Assembly (NCBI GenBank): GCA_947457615.1
Contig: CANGWK010000009.1
Location: 17,793-81,792 of the forward strand
Length of the DNA stretch: 64,000 nucleotides
Source of the DNA: Flavobacteriaceae bacterium
Lineage (GTDB): Bacteria > Bacteroidota > Bacteroidia > Flavobacteriales > Flavobacteriaceae
Reading direction: 5' to 3'
Part shown: one piece after another, positions 18,176 to 27,811 of the stretch
Layout of the letters: every line of letters begins with the position of its first letter
Numbering within the stretch: position 1 is the stretch's first letter
Position numbers and translations under genes: made by a program
Notes under the pieces: model-generated
Database searches by the model: none
What the model saw: the letters and a program-made list of their open reading frames with translations, nothing else
Told to the model about the DNA's origin: nothing

Positions 18176-19309
18176 GTGAGAATTTTATTAATAGGAGAAT
18201 TTAGCCGATTGCACAATTCCTTAAAAGAGGGATTGGTTGCGGTTGGTCATGAAGTTGTAATCGTTGCTAATGGCGATGGTTTCAAGAATTATCCTGTTGA
18301 TTTATCTACTAAAGCCAAATGGAGCGAAACGCTTTTAGGGAATATTCTGCGTCAAATAATTTACAAACTAACTAATTTTGATAGTGCCACTTTAGAATAC
18401 GGAATCCGCTTTTATTTTCATTTGAATAAATTGAAAAATTTCGATGTGGTTCAATTAATTAATGAAACTCCAATACAAACTATTCCAAACTTAGAGCGAT
18501 TTCTTTTGAAGAAAGTTTTTAAGCAGAATAAAAAAACGTTCTTACTTTGTTGTGGTGTTGATTATCTAATTGCGAAGTATTTAATAGAAAAAAAAGAAAG
18601 GTATTCAATCATGAATCCATATTTTGAAAATCCAAAAGCGAAAATGGAGTACCAATTTATATTGAATTTTCTATCGCCAAATCATAAGAAAACTCATGAT
18701 TTAGTTTATAATAATATTGTAGGAGTTATTGCTTCAGACGTCGATTATTTATTGCCATTGCAAAAGCATACTAAGTTTTTAGGAATGATTCCAAATCCAG
18801 TAAATACTAATAAAATTGAATTTTCAGAAATAGAAATTAATAATAAAATAGTCATTTTTATTGGAATCAATCGCGGGACTTATTACAGCAAAGGGATTTC
18901 TTTTTTTGAAAAAGCAATGGAAATTCTCAAACAAAAAATGGGTGACAAAATTGAGTTAATCACTGCCGAAAATCTTCCATATCAAAACTACATATACAAA
19001 TACAATCAAGCACACATTATTTTGGATCAAGTGTATGGGTTTGATCAAGGTTACAACGCTTTAGAAGCCATGGCAAAGGGCAAAGTAGTTTTTACAGGTG
19101 CTGAAAAAGAATTTGATAAACATTATAATTTAACTGAAAAAGTCGCCATAAATGCCTTGCCCGATGTAGATTCTTTGGTTTCCGAATTGGTTTATTTAAT
19201 TGAAAATCCAAATGAGATACTAGCTATTGGGAAAAGAGCTAGACAATTTGTAGAAAAAGAACACAATTATGTTAAAATAGCTGAAAAATATATAAAAGCA
19301 TGGATGTAA
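18176..19309 (+). CDS. Glycosyltransferase, GT4-like
   Basis: The protein has 377 residues. It starts with GTG (MRILLIGEFSRLHNSLKEGL), a typical GT-B opening. The C-terminal domain has FIGINRGTYYSKGISFFEKAME and the donor-site region VYGFDQGYNALEAMAKGKVVF, with an acidic pair in place of the standard E-x7-E motif. It begins a four-gene plus-strand unit: its last 10 bases overlap the next gene. The middle part (residues about 125-190) is longer than usual. Donor and acceptor are unknown. Confidence 0.82.
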   Translation: MRILLIGEFSRLHNSLKEGLVAVGHEVVIVANGDGFKNYPVDLSTKAKWSETLLGNILRQIIYKLTNFDSATLEYGIRFYFHLNKLKNFDVVQLINETPIQTIPNLERFLLKKVFKQNKKTFLLCCGVDYLIAKYLIEKKERYSIMNPYFENPKAKMEYQFILNFLSPNHKKTHDLVYNNIVGVIASDVDYLLPLQKHTKFLGMIPNPVNTNKIEFSEIEINNKIVIFIGINRGTYYSKGISFFEKAMEILKQKMGDKIELITAENLPYQNYIYKYNQAHIILDQVYGFDQGYNALEAMAKGKVVFTGAEKEFDKHYNLTEKVAINALPDVDSLVSELVYLIENPNEILAIGKRARQFVEKEHNYVKIAEKYIKAWM

Positions 19310-20727
19310 AATTTAAAAGACTACTTAATGCCTTTTCATCAATACTAATTTCACCTAAGTTATTCATTTATTTAGGTGTTTTATCTATCCTGCCATTAAT
19401 ACTTATATCCTTTTTTAATAACCCAGCTTCAGATGATTTTTATTACGCCTACCATTCAAAAAATACAAACCCAATAAATGCAGGAATTTGGATATACAAT
19501 CACGAAGGTGGACGTTATTTTGCAAATGGGTTATTATGCTTTAATCCTCTAACTTATAATAATTATTTTTTCTTTAAAATAATTCCAATTTTACTTTTGT
19601 TATTATTTGTATTTTCAATTAGAACATTTATAACTACTTTATTCAAGTACATTACATCCGAAAAGACCTATTCAATAGTTGGATTAATTTTAGTCCTTTT
19701 TTATATTCAAATTCCAGAAATAAATACAGCTTTATATTGGATTACTGGAGCAGTAACCTACCAACTTCCCATGTCGCTAAGTTTATTATTAGCAAGCACA
19801 TTAATAAAATTTTATAGAAGTAAAAAAATTCAATATTTATTTTTTTCGGTTTTACTTATAGCCATGATAGTTGGATGTAATGAAGTTGCATTATTTTCAA
19901 CTCTTATTTTACTAGGTTTTATAACAATTTATAATACTATTATAGTGAAGAAAACATTCCTTTTTCTATACTTTTTAATTGCGATTACAACAGTGTTTTC
20001 TATCATTGAATTTACTGCTCCCGGAAATTTTATTAGAGTTAACAAGATTCCTATTGAACATGATTTCTTTTATTCTTTTCAAAAATCAATACTTTATTCT
20101 ATACTATATTTTTTAAAATGGTTTCCAATAATATTGCTATTTTGTACCTATTATTCAGAACAAATATATAGCTACTTAAAAAAGGATTTTATCAATAATA
20201 ATGTCATTATAAAGCCTTGGTTTGCAATAGTATTACTCTTTTCAATTTTATTTTTTAGCTCATTCGTTGGATTTTATATTAACAAAGACATTTTACCCGG
20301 CAGAGTACTAAATCTTTTGTACTTTTATTATCTATTTATAGCATTATATTCTATAATTTGCTTTATTCATTACTTTAAAATTAAGTTCGATTTTCATTTT
20401 TTGTTAATGCCACAATCCAAATTAGTTTTAGGTATAATTATAATTTTCTTTACTATTTCCGAAACACCTATATTTAATGCTTATCAAGATTTATTGAGTG
20501 GGAAGGCTTACAAATATGATTTGGAAATGAAAAATCGTTTTGAATTAATAAAAATTAGTAAGAATGAAGTTGTAGTTCCAGCACTAATAAAAAAACCAAA
20601 AACTATATATAATGAAGGTATTATGGGACTTACAACAAACGTGAAAAATTGGAAAAACGAAGAACTTTCCGATTACTTTCACAAACAAATAGTTGTAAAA
20701 TCAACCGATACAACATTTACAGAGTAG
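19300..20727 (+). CDS. Polytopic membrane protein, DUF6056-like (possible GT-C glycosyltransferase)
   Basis: The protein has 475 residues and about ten predicted membrane helices. After the first helix comes the periplasmic segment ISFFNNPASDDFYYAYHSK; an acidic Asp-Asp pair in the first loop is typical of GT-C enzymes that use polyprenyl-phosphate sugars. I recall the family as DUF6056. With the polyprenyl-phosphate glycosyltransferase next to it, a Gtr-like role adding a side sugar on the periplasmic face is a reasonable inference. It overlaps the previous gene by 10 bases, and composition is strongly A/T-rich. Confidence 0.75.
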   Translation: MDVKFKRLLNAFSSILISPKLFIYLGVLSILPLILISFFNNPASDDFYYAYHSKNTNPINAGIWIYNHEGGRYFANGLLCFNPLTYNNYFFFKIIPILLLLLFVFSIRTFITTLFKYITSEKTYSIVGLILVLFYIQIPEINTALYWITGAVTYQLPMSLSLLLASTLIKFYRSKKIQYLFFSVLLIAMIVGCNEVALFSTLILLGFITIYNTIIVKKTFLFLYFLIAITTVFSIIEFTAPGNFIRVNKIPIEHDFFYSFQKSILYSILYFLKWFPIILLFCTYYSEQIYSYLKKDFINNNVIIKPWFAIVLLFSILFFSSFVGFYINKDILPGRVLNLLYFYYLFIALYSIICFIHYFKIKFDFHFLLMPQSKLVLGIIIIFFTISETPIFNAYQDLLSGKAYKYDLEMKNRFELIKISKNEVVVPALIKKPKTIYNEGIMGLTTNVKNWKNEELSDYFHKQIVVKSTDTTFTE

Positions 20728-20751
20728 TAACAGTATTTATTACATTTGATT

Positions 20752-21699
20752 ATGCAAAACCCGATAATAGGAATTATTTCACCATGTTATAACGAAGAAA
20801 AGGTCATTAATGAAACCTCAAAGCAGTTAAATAATGTTCTTTCCGATTTAGTTTTAAGAAAAATTATCTCTGAAAAAAGTTTTATTGTTTTTATTGATGA
20901 TGGAAGTCAAGACAGTTCTTGGAAACAAATTGAAAAAAACGCCACGCATTTAAAATATGTCAAAGGCCTAAAATTAGCTGGAAATGTAGGACATCAAAAT
21001 GCTTTATTAGCGGGTTTAAACACCTATAATGATGAAACAGACGCCATAATAACAATTGATGCTGATTTACAAGACGATATTGCCGTTATTGAAGAAATGA
21101 TAATGAAATTTATTTCAGGAATTGATATTGTATATGGAGTCAGAAAAGAAAGAAAAAATGATTCCTTTTTTAAACAAAAAACGGCGTTACTTTTTTATTC
21201 GATGATGACTAAAATGAAAATAAATATTGTTCATAATCATGCAGATTTTAGATTATGCAGCAAAAGAGTAATTAATGCTTTGAGCGAATTCAATGAGGTC
21301 AATTTATTTTTGAGAGGTATAATTCCATCCATTGGATTTAGCAATGAAATTATTTACTATAATAGATTAAAACGCTTCGCAGGTAAATCAAAATATCCTT
21401 TCAGAAAAATGTTGTCTTTTGCATGGAACGGAATAACTTCATTTAGCAATTATCCTTTAAAATTAGTAACGATTATTGGTTTTGCTATATTTTTTGTTTG
21501 TATTTTAATGACGATTTATGCAGTATACGGTCTATACAATAAAAATGTAGTACCAGGTTGGCTATCAACGGTAATCCCAATGTATTTTTTGGGTGGAGTA
21601 CAACTTTTTTGCTTTGGAATTATTGGTGAATATATTGGAAAAATTTATTTAGAAGTAAAAAAAAGACCTCGCTATTTTGTAGATAAAAGAATTGATTAA
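20752..21699 (+). CDS. Polyprenyl-phosphate glycosyltransferase (GtrB/ArnC/DPM1-like GT2)
   Basis: The protein has about 315 residues. The GT2 domain shows ISPCYNEEKVINE, FIDDGSQDSSW, GNVGHQNALLAGL and the metal motif TIDADLQDD. Two C-terminal membrane helices (about residues 230-250 and 265-290) end in GEYIGKIYLEVKKRPRYF, the classic GtrB/ArnC tail. It should charge undecaprenyl phosphate with a sugar for use outside the membrane. ATG at 20752 is preferred over a TTG at 20746. A TACATTTG box lies at 20741-20748. Confidence 0.92.
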   Translation: MQNPIIGIISPCYNEEKVINETSKQLNNVLSDLVLRKIISEKSFIVFIDDGSQDSSWKQIEKNATHLKYVKGLKLAGNVGHQNALLAGLNTYNDETDAIITIDADLQDDIAVIEEMIMKFISGIDIVYGVRKERKNDSFFKQKTALLFYSMMTKMKINIVHNHADFRLCSKRVINALSEFNEVNLFLRGIIPSIGFSNEIIYYNRLKRFAGKSKYPFRKMLSFAWNGITSFSNYPLKLVTIIGFAIFFVCILMTIYAVYGLYNKNVVPGWLSTVIPMYFLGGVQLFCFGIIGEYIGKIYLEVKKRPRYFVDKRID

Positions 21700-21701
21700 T
21701 A

Positions 21702-22436
21702 ATGGAAAAAAACTTTGAAAAAGAATATCATAATCTAGAAACGCATCATTGGTGGTTTAAATCCAGAAGAAAATATATCTTAGACTACATTAATAATGCT
21801 CCTAAAAATAGTAAAATAATAGATATCGGTTGTTCCTCTGGAATATTAATTAAAGAATTAGTAGAAAATGGATTTGCAATTGAAAATCTATATGGAATTG
21901 ATATCAGTGAAGTTGCAATTGCAAATTGTAAAGCAAATGGAATTATAAATTCATTTGTAATGGACGCTCAAAATATAGATTTACATGAAAAATTCGACAT
22001 TATCATTGCTTCCGATTGTTTGGAACACTTAAAATATGAAAAAAAAGCTATAAGCAATTGGCAATCCATCTTAAAAAGTGGAGGTACTATGCTAGTTTTT
22101 GTCCCTGCCTTTCAATCTTTATGGAGTGATCATGATGTTGTAAACATGCATTATAAAAGATATACAAAAGGAGAACTTGAGAGATTACTAATTTCGGAAA
22201 ATTTAGAAATTATTAAGTCAAGTTATTGGAACTTCTTTTTATTTTTACCTATTTATTTTTACAAGAGAACTTCCTCTTTTTTTCAAAAAAACAAAACAGA
22301 AGTTGCTGATATTTCTGTCGGAAATGAATTTATAAATAAAATTCTATATGAAGTATTGAATATTGAAAACAAAATACTGAAATATTTAAATTTTCCGTTT
22401 GGAGTTAGTGCTTTTTGCGTTGTAAAAAAGAAGTGA
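21702..22436 (+). CDS. Class I SAM-dependent methyltransferase
   Basis: This 244-residue protein has an N-terminal HHWWFKSRR segment common in glycan-locus methyltransferases, then motif I IIDIGCSSGILIKEL, the acidic loop GIDISEVAIANCKANG and motif IV DIIIASDCLEHLKYEKKA. It probably methylates a sugar or lipid-linked intermediate. It follows the GtrB-like gene by 2 bases and closes the plus-strand unit. The exact substrate is unknown. Confidence 0.88.
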   Translation: MEKNFEKEYHNLETHHWWFKSRRKYILDYINNAPKNSKIIDIGCSSGILIKELVENGFAIENLYGIDISEVAIANCKANGIINSFVMDAQNIDLHEKFDIIIASDCLEHLKYEKKAISNWQSILKSGGTMLVFVPAFQSLWSDHDVVNMHYKRYTKGELERLLISENLEIIKSSYWNFFLFLPIYFYKRTSSFFQKNKTEVADISVGNEFINKILYEVLNIENKILKYLNFPFGVSAFCVVKKK

Positions 22437-22482
22437 TAACTATTTAATTGCAAATTGTGATTGGACAAAATTTATTATTTGA

Positions 22483-23757
22483 TTAAAATAAACTTTTCCT
22501 AAAGTAAATACATAAAGACATCAGATAAATACCATAAGTTACAGCATATGCCATTACAACACCTTCTATTTTGAATATGGAAATGAAATAAATGCTGCTA
22601 AAATATAAAACTGCAAGCGAAAATAATTCAAAGAAAATAAAGGCTTTAGTAAGTTTCTTAGCATAAAATTGATAGCCCAAAATAAAGGAAGCGGCTTTAA
22701 ATGTATCGCCAATTAATTGCCAGAAAAACAATTTAGAAACTGGTAAAAATTGTTTGGTGAAAAGTACCTGAATTATAAAATCACGTAATAAATAAATCAC
22801 AATCATACCTACTATAAAAACAGGCAAAATTCCTCTATAATATTCCCAAAAGAGCGATTTTGTCTCTTTATTATCTTTCGCTATTGCTAATTTTGGCAGA
22901 AAATAAATTCCAATTAAAGTTGTAATAAATAAGAAATAATACGACGATATTCTCGTCATTGCTTCCCAAAAGCCGGCTTGTTCGATACCTAAACTTAGGA
23001 TGATATTTTTTCTTATGGCTAATAAAACCATCGGCCCGAAAACTGCAGAAACCAATACCATAAGGGAATAAGAAGATAAACTTTTTAAAAAAGAAAACTT
23101 ATAAAACTTAGAATGCACAGCTTTAAAAATTGTAATTTCTTTGTTTATAGATAAAAAAGAAACTAAAAATAATAAAGAAGGAGTTAAAATAATGGCTAAT
23201 AAAGCACCTTCTGTTTTTAATTTTAAAATTAATAGTACCGAAACTACCAAACCAATACAACTCCCAATACTATTTATGTAAATTACTTTTTTATATTCGC
23301 CAAGCCCATTAATTGTTGCAATTAGAAAGATATTTCCAATGTAAAACGGAAGTGCAATTGCCAAGGCTTTAAATACGAAGACATATTGATAGGCACCTCC
23401 AAAAATAGAACTATTCAAATAATCGGAAAATAAAAACAATCCTAAACTCAATAATCCGCAAACCACCAGAACGGATAGAAATATTGTGGATAAAGTTTGC
23501 TTGAGTTTTTCTTCTTCCTGCTTATGTTCTGCAACATATTTTACAACACCATTTTCAAATCCTAAGGTTGCGAATGCTTCGGTAGTAGTAAGAAAATTTC
23601 GCAAATTTCCCACTAAAGCCATTCCGCTAGGACCTACAAAAACTGCGATAACTTTGGAAGTTAAAAAACCAATTACTACTTTGAGTAAAATACTAATTCC
23701 GTTCAAAGAAGTGGCTTTGAATAGAGGTTTGGATAGTATTTCTTTGAAGAATTTCAA
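22483..23757 (-). CDS. O-antigen flippase (Wzx-like, MATE/PST superfamily)
   Basis: This 424-residue protein has about 12 membrane helices. The N-terminus (LFKATSLNGISILLKVVIGFLTSKVIAVF) matches Wzx/O-antigen translocases, with GPSGMALVGNLRNF next. It would move undecaprenyl-linked repeat units across the inner membrane. The start codon is TTG at 23757, directly abutting the stop of the aminotransferase gene (TAATTG); no ATG occurs until about residue 46, so TTG is required. It belongs to a minus-strand unit with the aminotransferase and acyltransferase. Confidence 0.9.
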   Translation of the reverse strand: MKFFKEILSKPLFKATSLNGISILLKVVIGFLTSKVIAVFVGPSGMALVGNLRNFLTTTEAFATLGFENGVVKYVAEHKQEEEKLKQTLSTIFLSVLVVCGLLSLGLFLFSDYLNSSIFGGAYQYVFVFKALAIALPFYIGNIFLIATINGLGEYKKVIYINSIGSCIGLVVSVLLILKLKTEGALLAIILTPSLLFLVSFLSINKEITIFKAVHSKFYKFSFLKSLSSYSLMVLVSAVFGPMVLLAIRKNIILSLGIEQAGFWEAMTRISSYYFLFITTLIGIYFLPKLAIAKDNKETKSLFWEYYRGILPVFIVGMIVIYLLRDFIIQVLFTKQFLPVSKLFFWQLIGDTFKAASFILGYQFYAKKLTKAFIFFELFSLAVLYFSSIYFISIFKIEGVVMAYAVTYGIYLMSLCIYFRKSLF

Positions 23758-24852
23758 TTAGTAATTGTTTAGCGTTGCAATTACAAAATCAACCTCCTCA
23801 TTGGTCATTACGGGACTTATAGGCAAACTTAGTACTTCCTTATGAATCTTTTCAGTTATAGGAAACGAATGATTATTCCATTCAGAAAATGCCGTTTGTT
23901 TATGTGGTGGAATAGGATAATGAATCAATGTTTCAATTTTATTATGAAGTAAATATTCTTGTAAACCATATCGATTATCGGTTCGAATAACAAACAAATG
24001 AAAAACATGAGATTGCAGCGAAATTGGTAATACTATTTTATCATTTTTAATTTCCGATAAATAGCGATTTGCAATTTCTTTTCGTTTATTGTTATCGGCA
24101 TCTAAATGAGGTAATTTAACATTCAAGAAAGCTGCTTGCAATTCGTCTAAACGAGAATTCATTCCCCTATATTCGTTGTGGTATTTTTTCTCCGAACCAT
24201 AATTTCGTAACGAAAGAATTACTTTAGTTAAAGCATCATCATTGGTGGTAATTGCGCCAGCATCGCCAAGAGCACCCAAATTTTTACCTGGATAAAAACT
24301 ATATGCACTAGTTGAATTTTGATTTTTGATTTTAGAGTTTTGATTTTTGAATGCTCCATGTGCTTGAGCCGCATCTTCAATAACTAATAAATTATGATGC
24401 TCAGCAATGGAATTAATAGCTTCCATTTCTGCTAATTGTCCGTATAAATGAACTACTAAAATTGCTTTTGTTTTGGAAGTAATTTTTTCGGAAATTAAAT
24501 TGGGATTGAGGTTGTAAGTTTCCAATTTTGGTTCAACCAAAACTGGAACTAAATCGGCTTGCAAAATCGCTAATATAGAAGCAACATAAGTATTGGAAGG
24601 AACTATAACTTCATCTCCTCTTTGCAATTTTCCTAATTCTATATATCCTTTGAAAATCAAAACTAAAGCATCCAAACCATTGCCAACACCAATGCAATGT
24701 TTGGTGCGACAATAATTAGCAAAATTTCTTTCAAAAGTTTTTACCTCATCGCCAAGAATGAACCATCCTTTATCTAAAACCAACTTCAATTTTTCTTGAA
24801 ATTGTTCTTGATAAACGGCATTTATTTTCTGTAAATCGAGAAATTTTATCAT
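23758..24852 (-). CDS. DegT/DnrJ/EryC1 sugar aminotransferase (FdtB/QdtB-like)
   Basis: A 364-residue PLP-dependent enzyme with [27 protein letters not shown] and the Schiff-base lysine in [15 protein letters not shown]. It should transaminate a dTDP-3-keto-6-deoxyhexose to the 3-amino sugar, following the FdtA-like isomerase at 16640. An insert [14 protein letters not shown] sits just before the PLP lysine, encoded by a simple repeat of ATTTTTGATTTT type; family members normally have a short loop there. Its ATG overlaps the stop of the upstream gene (ATGA), so they are co-translated. Confidence 0.92.
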   Translation of the reverse strand: MIKFLDLQKINAVYQEQFQEKLKLVLDKGWFILGDEVKTFERNFANYCRTKHCIGVGNGLDALVLIFKGYIELGKLQRGDEVIVPSNTYVASILAILQADLVPVLVEPKLETYNLNPNLISEKITSKTKAILVVHLYGQLAEMEAINSIAEHHNLLVIEDAAQAHGAFKNQNSKIKNQNSTSAYSFYPGKNLGALGDAGAITTNDDALTKVILSLRNYGSEKKYHNEYRGMNSRLDELQAAFLNVKLPHLDADNNKRKEIANRYLSEIKNDKIVLPISLQSHVFHLFVIRTDNRYGLQEYLLHNKIETLIHYPIPPHKQTAFSEWNNHSFPITEKIHKEVLSLPISPVMTNEEVDFVIATLNNY

Positions 24853-25826
24853 AACAAGACTGTTTCTAAAACAGTATAATTTTTAGTTTCCAATTCATAA
24901 AAGTTCTGAACAACCGTTTTTGCTCCAAAGCTTTCTTTCCAAAATAAAAGCCCTGAATTTATTTTTCTTCCTTCAAATTCATTCGAGGTTCCAAAATCGA
25001 AAAAGTTTTTATCTTTAAAAACTTCCATAACCAAATGATGGTATAAATAATCTAAACTTCCAGTAATTTTCTTAGTTTCATTGCCTGAAATATACTGTGA
25101 ATGCACAACACTATTATTTACAAAAATAGTTGTTCCTGCAATTAAAACATCCTTGTCATAAACGTTAAATTGGCGAATGTTATTTGGAAAATAGTTCTTT
25201 AGCTTTGTGATTTCTGATAACGAATGAACAGGTTTAGCTTGATGTTTCAATTCTAGATTTGGAATTAAAATTTCATTCCAAAACAAATCAAAAGTAGTTT
25301 CTTCTTTAATTATTAACTCCTTTTTCATTCCTTTTTTAACGCCCTCCATTCTGTTATTATCAATTAAGATTGAATTGGACAAATCTAAAACGGATAAAGC
25401 ATCTCTTCTATTTAATTTAGCTTGAACAATAAATAAACAATATTCCAATTCTTCTGAAAAATAATCTGAATAAAAATTAGGCACATTTTTAACTATCAAT
25501 TTATCTATGGAATTCACATTTAAAAACTCTAAAACACATTTAAAAATTGAAATTACAGCACTTAATTTAGCTTTTTGATTTAAAACCAACCCCCCATAAG
25601 TAAGTCCTTGGTGCGAATATACTGTATTCCCTTCTCTGTTAGCAGGTAAAACCGCAACTACTTTTTCGCCATCCAAAACAATCAATGAATAATCTTCAAA
25701 ACGATCGGAATGGTAATCCATGAAATTTCTATGAAATAAAAAAGTGGCGTTTTTGGCAACACTTATAAAAGTATTCCAAAGAGAAAAATCTTGCGGTTGG
25801 TATAATCTAACTTGGTAGTGTTTCAC
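24849..25826 (-). CDS. GNAT/FemAB-like acyltransferase of the glycan locus
   Basis: The protein has 325 residues with two GNAT-like halves. The N-terminal part has [20 protein letters not shown] and [17 protein letters not shown], typical of FemAB-related proteins found in Bacteroidota glycan loci. It may N-acylate the amino sugar made by the FdtA/FdtB pair, since no hexapeptide-type acetyltransferase (FdtC) is seen nearby; this is inference. The start is GTG at 25826. It overlaps the aminotransferase gene by 4 bases (ATGA) and heads the three-gene unit. Confidence 0.75.
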   Translation of the reverse strand: MKHYQVRLYQPQDFSLWNTFISVAKNATFLFHRNFMDYHSDRFEDYSLIVLDGEKVVAVLPANREGNTVYSHQGLTYGGLVLNQKAKLSAVISIFKCVLEFLNVNSIDKLIVKNVPNFYSDYFSEELEYCLFIVQAKLNRRDALSVLDLSNSILIDNNRMEGVKKGMKKELIIKEETTFDLFWNEILIPNLELKHQAKPVHSLSEITKLKNYFPNNIRQFNVYDKDVLIAGTTIFVNNSVVHSQYISGNETKKITGSLDYLYHHLVMEVFKDKNFFDFGTSNEFEGRKINSGLLFWKESFGAKTVVQNFYELETKNYTVLETVLL

Positions 25827-25940
25827 GGGATACTATAAAAACTTTGGAAAATTACACATTTATTTAATATTAATTCTATTTTCAAATGTAGTAATGTAGA
25901 AATATTTATATAAATTAGCATTTTACAAACAATTATTACA

Positions 25941-27758
25941 ATGCAATGTAAAGTTAAAATACTATATTTCTGGATAATTATACTTTTTTCTCCTTCTTTT
26001 TTTGGGCAGAATGTATCGTTCTATAAACAGTATAATGGTAGGTTCGATTTTACATTCATAGGAAATACAATGAATTTAGGCGAAAATAATGTTACAGTTG
26101 GATGTGAAAATATAGTAGTTACCTCCTCTTCTACAACCTTAAATTTAAATTCTGATTTTATTATTCAAAATGCCTATTTGTATTGGGCAGGTTCTGGTTT
26201 AGGGGATTTTAATGTACAATTAAATTCAGTTCCTATTTCTGCACAAAGAACTTTTTCAAATATATCAATTTCCTCTGGACTACACTATTTTAGTGCTTTT
26301 GCAGATGTAACCTCACAAATTATTAGCACAGGAAATGGCAATTATACTCTTTCGGATTTAGATGTTTCTCAAACGTTAATTAACGAATCTGGTTATTGCG
26401 ACAACCGAACCAACTTTGCAGGTTGGGCAATGATTATTGTTTATAAAGGAACCGCGTTACCTTTAAATCAGATTAACATTTACGATGGTTTGGAAAGTAT
26501 ACCTAATGAAATAACAATAAATTTAAATAACCTAAATGTTGTAGATGCAAATAATGCTCAAATCGGTTTTATTGCTTGGGAAGGGGATGCTAATCTATCT
26601 GTTAACGAAACCTTAAGTATAAACGGAAATACTTTAAGTAACCCTCCTTTAAACCCTGCAAACAATGCTTTTAACGGAACTAATAGCATTACTGGAAGTA
26701 ATACTTTGTATAATATGGATTTGGATATTTACAACATCCAAAACAACATTGCAGTTGGAGATACCTCAGCTCAAATTCAATTGACTTCGGGCAGAGATGT
26801 TGTATTTATAAATGCAGTAGTAACAAAACTTAATAGCCAATTGCCTGATGCGAGTGTTGTACTAAATTCGAATGTTCAAAATTGTGGTTCTAGAAGCATT
26901 GCATTAAATTTTAACATTAATAATTTCAATTGTACCCAAGAACTTCCTGCAGCAACTCCAATAGCGATTTATGCAAATGGACAATTAGTTGCACAAACGC
27001 AAACTACCTCAACAATTCCAATTGACGGAAGTGAAACGCTACAAATTACAATTAACTTGCCGATTGAGATAATTGATAATTTTACAATATCCATTGTGGT
27101 TGATGATAACGGAAGCGGACTGGGTACAGTTAGTGAAATTTCCGAAAATAATAACCAAGCAACAAGTCCATTACTTTCACTTTGGGCTACTCCAACATTC
27201 AATACATTACCGCCACAAATGACATGTAATCAAGGGCTTACAAAAGGCACTTTTAATTTTTTTGACTATAGCAATTTGGCAATTAGCAATGCAACGGATA
27301 CTTTTGCTGGTTTTTATGAAACAGTAGAAGATGCATCTTCAGCAACTAATACCATTTTAAATCCAACTAATTATACAGCAAATACTACTCCAAAAGAAAT
27401 TTTTGTCAGAATAGAAAATCAACATTGTTTTGCTATAACCTCCTTTTTATTGCAAACAAAAATCTGTCCTCCAACATTTAATAACTATGTTTCTAATAAT
27501 AATGATGGCGAAAACGATTCTTTTTCAATTGAAGGATTACGAGATATTTTCATGAATTTTGAATTAGAAATATACAACCGTTGGGGAAAATTAATTTGGA
27601 CCGGAAATAACAATTCTTCAGATTGGGATGGGATAGCTACTAATGGTTTGCGATTAGATAATTTGAATGTTCCAGAAGGCACTTATTACTATATTCTTAA
27701 ATTAAATGATAGCGATTACCCTGATCCTTTAACTGGTTGGTTGTATTACACAAAGTAA
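25941..27758 (+). CDS. T9SS-exported surface protein with type B (gliding-motility) C-terminal domain
   Basis: This 605-residue protein has an N-terminal signal peptide (helix to SFFGQ, about residue 23). A beta-rich body contains CDNRTNFAGWAMIIVYKGT and IYDGLESIPNEI. A CARDB-like Ig segment lies at about 300-410 (LPDASVVLNSNVQNCGS to ISENNNQATS). The C-terminus has the type B sorting domain: PPTFNNYVSNNNDGENDSF, IYNRWGKLIW, DWDGIA and PEGTYYYILKLND. It is expected to cross the outer membrane by the type IX system and be exposed or released. It stands just outside the first glycan locus. Confidence 0.9.
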   Translation: MQCKVKILYFWIIILFSPSFFGQNVSFYKQYNGRFDFTFIGNTMNLGENNVTVGCENIVVTSSSTTLNLNSDFIIQNAYLYWAGSGLGDFNVQLNSVPISAQRTFSNISISSGLHYFSAFADVTSQIISTGNGNYTLSDLDVSQTLINESGYCDNRTNFAGWAMIIVYKGTALPLNQINIYDGLESIPNEITINLNNLNVVDANNAQIGFIAWEGDANLSVNETLSINGNTLSNPPLNPANNAFNGTNSITGSNTLYNMDLDIYNIQNNIAVGDTSAQIQLTSGRDVVFINAVVTKLNSQLPDASVVLNSNVQNCGSRSIALNFNINNFNCTQELPAATPIAIYANGQLVAQTQTTSTIPIDGSETLQITINLPIEIIDNFTISIVVDDNGSGLGTVSEISENNNQATSPLLSLWATPTFNTLPPQMTCNQGLTKGTFNFFDYSNLAISNATDTFAGFYETVEDASSATNTILNPTNYTANTTPKEIFVRIENQHCFAITSFLLQTKICPPTFNNYVSNNNDGENDSFSIEGLRDIFMNFELEIYNRWGKLIWTGNNNSSDWDGIATNGLRLDNLNVPEGTYYYILKLNDSDYPDPLTGWLYYTK

Positions 27759-27811
27759 ATTGGATATTTTAAAAATCTCTGTAACTTAGCAAACTAAATT
27801 CTAAGTATTCT

